Positions 59,551 through 64,000 of a stretch of 64,000 nucleotides of DNA are shown here, piece after piece. The notes beneath the pieces were generated by a model. It did no database searches, was not told where the DNA came from, and was given only the letters and a program-made list of their open reading frames with translations. Positions within the stretch are counted from its first letter, which is position 1, and every line of letters begins with the position of its first letter. Position numbers and translations under genes: made by a program. Source of the DNA: Rostratula benghalensis (lineage: Eukaryota; Chordata; Aves; Charadriiformes; Rostratulidae); NCBI GenBank assembly GCA_013399305.1, contig VXAI01000038.1:5860989-5924988 (forward strand), read 5' to 3'.

Positions 59551-60740
59551 AGCTGCTCACGCGCTGAGCCGGCCTTTGTGCAAATATGGATGTGAGCACC
59601 GTGGCACCGGCTCGGCTGGGCACTACCTGCTCTGGGGCAGCACAGGGGACAGGGGCAGCACAGGGGAAAAGGGACAGCCCCATGCTGGACCCCCAGACTG
59701 ACAGCCCCAGCCCCAGCCCTCCTTCCAACCGTGATGTGGAGCTGGCTCTGGCAAGGCCAGCTCTCCAGAGGAGCACGTTTACATCTGATGAGTGGAAAAT
59801 GTTGCTCATGCAGCGATAGGAGGTGCCGTGGCCATGATGGAGCCTCCCAGCAGCCCCATCTGCCTGGCCCATGGACGGGTGAGCTCAGGTGTGTTGGGGC
59901 ATCGCAAGCCCCTCAGAGGATCCAGGCTTGGGAGCAGTTTGGTGCCCAGAGAGCATCCATGCCCCTGCAGCGTGGCACCAGCGGTGATGCTGCCCACTGC
60001 CTGCTGTGGGTGGAGGGGACCACAGACCCCCTATCAGCGGCTCCTGCCCTGGCAGGGACATCCCTGCTTGTGGAAAAAGGCAAAAAACCCGCTGTTTTCT
60101 GCCAGCATGGGAACTGTGGTCTGATTATCCCACATTGCCTTACCTGAGGGCCCCGAACGTGTGCTCTGCCACACGCTCCATGGCCAGTGCATCCCTCCTG
60201 CTGAGCGTGGCACAGCACAGCCACTCTTCATCCCTCTGCCCCGGGAGCTCAGGCTCGGCTGGAGGCACGGCAGCAGGTTCCATGTTTGTTACCCTGGGAA
60301 ATACACATCTGGGTTTACTTGGGGCAAGTAGAACCTATCTTCACAGCCACTTCTGCACTGTTTGGGAGCCTGTTCCCACTCTCCAGGCTCTGCTTTCCAC
60401 CCAAGTTTCCCATGGCAGTGGAGCAAAATGGTGGGGAGGTAACAGGGATGAGCACATACAACAAAATCTGAAAGTACATCCCTTCTCCCATAGGAAATTA
60501 ATTCCCAGGGGAGCTGTGCAGGGGTTCCCAGCCTTTCCCAGCCCTCTGCTCCGTCATCTCCCCCCGAGGAGCTGACTGTAGCACACCCCACTCCTGCAGG
60601 GGTGGCATCAGGGCTGGCACAGACACAGAGAGTCCACAAGCCGTTCTGTCCCAGGCAGGAGGCAGGGCCTGGCCATCACCCAGCTGCCCGCACACCCTGG
60701 CCCCTTCCCTTGTGCGAGGCTGGTGGGGAAAAGCCGCCTG
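59551..60740. other. GC-rich noncoding DNA
   Basis: No gene, mobile element or RNA is recognised. Confidence 0.6.
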
Positions 60741-60754
60741 CACCCGCCCCCGCC

Positions 60755-60870
60755 TCCCCCAGCTTATCAAATTTGGCCATGTCTGAAAAGCCCTGGTTTC
60801 CTTTTCACCAAAAAAGATCAAAACTGGGTAATTGGCTGCTGGCGCGGATGCCTCTGAGCCTCTCTCATGT
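60755..60870. promoter_or_regulatory. Candidate element with CArG-like and GATA motifs upstream of IL17B
   Basis: CTTATCA (GATA) overlaps TCAAATTTGG (60767-60776, CArG with one mismatch), followed by an AT-rich stretch with GATCAAAAC and GGTAATTGGC. It is about 2.1 kb upstream of the IL17B start codon. Inference from motifs. Confidence 0.28.
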
Positions 60871-62650
60871 GTAAACAGCATTGCCGAGCGCTGACACAAC
60901 GCAGGCAGCCACAGCAGCACACGGGCGGCCGGCACCCTCCAGGCACCCCAGGCCCGGCCCTTCCTGGGGGATCGTGGAATAGGGGTGAAATCGTTGGGGT
61001 GCAGGCTTAGCACCCCAGAAAAGGCTGGTGGCAGAGTGCTGGGTGTTGCCGTACTGCCCAGTGCAGCAAAGGCAGGTCGGCTGCAGGGCTCCTGCTACAG
61101 CCAGGACCCTGAGGTGCCAAAAAAGGACACGCTGTGCTCATTGCACAACATCAGATCTCACCGGAGGGGATGACAAGGACCCCAAAATGCCGTGTTGGGG
61201 CTGTCCCTGGGGACGTTAACATGGGCTGGGGCTCCCCCGTGGGTGGGAGCAGCCGGGCTGCTTTCCCTGCTGCATCCCAAGGGATGGTGTGGCTGGGAGG
61301 AGGAGAAGAGAAGCAGTGTCAGTTGGGGGTTGCAGTGAATTTTACCATATTTGCAGGGTTTTCTAGAGGCCCAGGTTATGGACTGTGAAAAGGTGGAAAG
61401 TTCCCACTGCCCTACAGAGGCCTTCAAACCCCTGGGGACGTACGGTGAATCGGGAGGCAGAGAGAAACTCAACATCCAGTGCTGCCACAAAAACTGGGGA
61501 GGGAGCCCAGAGGGGATGAGGGGGTGAAAAGGTGAAGCAGAAAACACCGAAGAGAGGTGGAGTAGCCCCCCCAGCGCCGGCCGGCATCCGGGGGCAGCAG
61601 CTCTAACGATGTAACAGGCCCCTCCAAAGGAGCAGGGCAGACCCTGCTGTCCGTGGGGAGCAGCACCGGGCACCCCTGTCTCCCGCGGCCGGCTGGGGCT
61701 GGCAGGGAAGGAGGGATGCAGGGAAGGATGGAGGGGAGGAGGGAAGGATGGGAGGGGAGGCGGGACGGAGGAGAGGATGGACGAAGGAATGGAGGGGAGG
61801 AGGGATGGATGGCGGGGAGGAGAGAAGTTGCGGAGGAGGGATGCAGAGAGGAAGGCCGGCTGGCTGGCGGTGCGGTTGGGTGGAGGACAGCACCATCGTG
61901 TGGCACAGCGGCTGCCTGGCCACAGGGACAGGGACAGCCCATGGCACGGGGGTTGCACTGCCGGGCTGCTGCATTCCCGGCCCACGTCCAAGGCCAGCCC
62001 CCTCCCGAGAGGCCCCTTCTCCCCGACCCTGGGACAGGGCATCACAACTGGCATCCCCCTGCCTCAGTTTCCCCCACCGCAGCACCCTGCATCCCAGAGC
62101 TTGGCCCTGGGAAGCCAGAGCAGCACGGCTTGGAGTGGGGGGCAGCACCCCACCACTAACACCCACCACCACCCTGCAGCTCTGGGTCCCAGCCCTAAGA
62201 CCAACTCAGAGCAGAGGTGGTGTGTCCCCACTGCCAGGGCCTGGGGACAGGTTTGAGGACAGCAGGAGGGGAAGGCTTTGGGAACATACAGACCAGGGGT
62301 GCAGGAAAGCAATGGGTGCCATCACCTCAGCGCTGGGCAGAAGGGTCTGGTGGCTCTGGGGACAGCAGAGCTGCTGGTGGCATACAGATGCTGTTTGTCC
62401 CTCAGCTGTCCTCACAGGGACAGCCGGACAGCCTGAGGCTACCTGTGCACCTTGCTGCCAGTGCGGGACACAGCCGACCCCCAGCTCTCCTGTGAGCCCC
62501 TGTTCCCCCAGCCCAGCAGCTGCGTTCCCCCTGGCCCTGGCAGGACTGTGACCATGCCGGTGGCACCACCAGAGCTCAGCCCCTCTCTCCAGGACAGGGT
62601 TTTGCACAGCGAGTCCCTCCGGACTGCTCACTCCAGAGGGGACCCGCCAC
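60871..62650. other. GC-rich spacer upstream of IL17B, including a G-rich minisatellite
   Basis: No gene is recognised. The GGA/GGGA-rich tract at 61704-61845 is the main structure. Confidence 0.6.
61704..61845. repeat. G-rich (GGAGGGGAGGAGGGA-like) minisatellite
   Basis: Degenerate tandem units such as GGAAGGATGGAGGGGAGG recur, giving about 140 bp of purine-rich + strand with many G3-G4 runs (G-quadruplex potential). It lies 1.0-1.2 kb upstream of the IL17B start codon. Confidence 0.8.
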
Positions 62651-62881
62651 CGTCCATGGCCACAGCTGCAGGTGGAGCCAGCGCCCAGGGAGGCGGCGGG
62701 TGGCCGAGTCCCAGACCACACTGGCCCCCAGCCCCGCCGGCGCCGAGGCTCCCTGGCACCTCAGGGACCGGACACACCTCCGGCAGAGCGGAGCCGGGGG
62801 CTGGGGCTTTCCCTTTTTAGCTCCTGGGCTCGCCAGTGCCAGTCACACTGCAGGACGGCGGCTGGCAGCCCCTCCACGGCG
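62650..62881 (+). promoter_or_regulatory. IL17B: IL17B 5' flank / 5' UTR
   Basis: GC- and CpG-rich block directly upstream of the IL17B start codon, with several CCGCC/GGCGG Sp1-like runs. No TATA box is obvious. The transcription start is not resolved. Confidence 0.4.
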
Positions 62882-62902
62882 ATGGAGCGGGCTCCAAACC
62901 TG
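62882..62902 (+). CDS. IL17B: IL17B coding exon 1 (MERAPNL)
   Basis: ATG in GGCGATGG context, seven codons, donor CTG|gtaggt. It is short but conserved in length and phase with the mammalian first coding exon. The start is chosen for that reason. Confidence 0.9.
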
Positions 62903-64000
62903 GTAGGTGACTGCAGCGGGCTCACTCCTTCTTTTCCTTCTGTAACAGAATTATTTGCACGTTTGTTTACGGGTGACTTACCTGGGTTTGTTTGCTTTGG
63001 AGACGCGTGCTATGGCCTGCCAGGCCCATTGCTCTCACGCCTGGCACGGCCAGGATGCGACAGCCTCGGAGAGCAGAGCGGGGACAGTCCCACGGGACAG
63101 TCCGGCACCGGAGGGGGAAAACAGCCCCGGCTGGGTGGTTCCTGCCCCAGGGCACCGCACGGCCAGGAGAAGAGCTGCGGGATGGCGAGCAGGGCTGCGG
63201 GATGCAGGACAGGGTGCGGGGCTGGCTGTGGCCGGCTGCAGGGACACGAATAGCAGGGAGCAGGGCTACAGAAAGCAACTTTGTTCGCCGCTGGGCAGCC
63301 TGCCGGGTGTCAGCACACGGGAACTCAGCCCTGCGAGGCCGGAGGGAGAAGGAAAGGAAAAAGCATCTTTCTTTCTCTCTCAGCGTCCTCGGAGCACAGA
63401 GGGAGGGAGAGGAGGGTTTGGATAAAGATCCCATTCTTGACTGTCTCTTCTCTAAAGCTCTTTTTAAACCAGAGGCTGTCCAGGTACGGCCTCAGCTGAG
63501 GGTGTACCCATCCCTCCCAGCTGGGCAGGGAAGGGGACTGGGCAGAGCTTTGGGCAATACAAAGAGAGAGCTGCAACCAGGGCAAGGGGCTTTACAGCCA
63601 CACTCATAATGACCATGTGCCCACCACCCCTGCAAACTGCTCTCATGCACTTCCACGGGTCTTGCCCACAGACCAGCAATGCCCTTTGGGCGTTGTGTGT
63701 GCCACCCCAAAGTCAGTGCGGTCCTGCTCCCCTTCCATGCCAGCCCTACAGCCCAGGCAACCACAGACCATCCTCCTTCCTCCTCAGCTTCTTCTCTGCA
63801 TCTTCACCTTTGCCATGGTCCTGGTCCCTGAAGCAAAGGACCAAAACAAGGCAGCGAAGGGCAGGAGAAGGGGCCCAGCAAGGTCACCCACGGCCACCCC
63901 TGCCCTGGCCTGGGCCCCAGACGACTCCTACACCTCCATGGCAGACTACGAACGCAGCATCCAGGACATGGTGCGCCAGCTGAGGAACAGCTCTGAGCCA
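62882..64000 (+). CDS. IL17B: Interleukin-17B precursor, exon 1 and start of exon 2 (truncated by window end)
   Basis: Secreted cystine-knot cytokine of the IL-17 family that binds IL17RB (family knowledge). Exons are 62882-62902 (MERAPNL, phase 0) and 63788-64000 (71 codons, open at the edge). The exon 1/2 break after residue 7 and the sequence agree with mammalian IL17B (human MDWPHNL, break, LFLL). Exon 2 gives the rest of a signal peptide (LLLCIFTFAMVLVPEA), a basic linker (KGRRRGPARS) and the diagnostic block YTSMADYERSIQDM then VRQLRNSSE, matching human YARMEEYERNIEEM and AQLRNSSE. NSS is an N-glycosylation sequon. The cysteine-knot part lies right of the window. It is head-to-head with the mir-143/145 unit, as in mammals. 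Confidence 0.95.
62903..63787 (+). other. IL17B: IL17B intron 1
   Basis: Intron of 885 nt, GTAGGT...CCTCCTCAG. No feature recognised. Confidence 0.88.
63788..64000 (+). CDS. IL17B: IL17B coding exon 2 (incomplete)
   Basis: 71 codons in frame with exon 1, from LLLCIFTF to RNSSEP, running off the window. Acceptor TCCTCAG at 63781-63787. Confidence 0.94.

Noticed and set aside
61158..62054. 298-codon minus-strand frame
   Set aside because: Its Ser/Pro-rich core is the translation of the G-rich minisatellite. No domain.
1..64000. CRISPR arrays, bacterial operons, prophage or a new defence system
   Set aside because: Split genes with GT-AG introns, CR1 LINEs and vertebrate microRNAs show this is an avian nuclear locus; no spaced repeats of CRISPR type exist.

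Overview
The window reads as avian nuclear genomic DNA. The evidence is three CR1 (chicken-repeat-1) LINE fragments at 30.9-34.1 kb, very compact intergenic distances, and gene order. A + strand multi-exon gene encoding casein kinase 1 alpha (CSNK1A1) is followed by the microRNA genes mir-145 and mir-143 on the - strand and then by the start of IL17B on the + strand. This is the order of the mammalian CSNK1A1 / MIR145-MIR143 (CARMN host lncRNA) / IL17B locus (human 5q32), read in the opposite direction. The species cannot be fixed from sequence alone.

Layout. 1-27 kb: AT-rich introns and the last nine exons of CSNK1A1, all with reading phases that join exactly. They cover the kinase domain from human residue R77/W78 to the stop, plus the alternative 28-codon 'L' exon. 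The promoter and the first exons lie left of the window. The 3' UTR starts at 25424 and has three AATAAA signals. 27-43 kb: gene-free, increasingly GC-rich DNA with three CR1 fragments, a few AT-rich islands that look like regulatory elements, and low-complexity tracts. 43.46-54.1 kb: the probable mir-143/mir-145 host transcription unit (CARMN-like), on the - strand. It has a CpG-dense, CCAAT- and TATA/CArG-bearing candidate promoter at 54.1 kb, an upstream MEF2+CArG element at 47.9 kb, the two hairpins at 43.75-44.27 kb, and a poly(A) signal at 43481. 54-62.8 kb: more GC-rich noncoding DNA with microsatellites and candidate elements. 62.88-64.0 kb: exon 1 and the first part of exon 2 of IL17B, running off the right edge.

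How the parts relate. CSNK1A1 is a housekeeping Ser/Thr kinase of the Wnt/beta-catenin destruction complex. The miR-143/145 unit is, in mammals, an SRF/myocardin- and MEF2-controlled smooth-muscle and cardiac microRNA locus; CArG (SRF) and MEF2 matches occur here at plausible places. IL17B is a secreted cytokine and is arranged head-to-head with the microRNA host unit. No protein-coding gene other than CSNK1A1 and IL17B can be supported. The many long open frames between 30 and 63 kb are by-products of high GC content.

The observations I rate highest are the compressed microRNA cluster, the candidate promoter at 54.1 kb, the MEF2/CArG module at 47.9 kb, the isolated perfect CArG box at 28.58 kb, and a GC-AG donor that explains the CK1-alpha 'S' splice choice.
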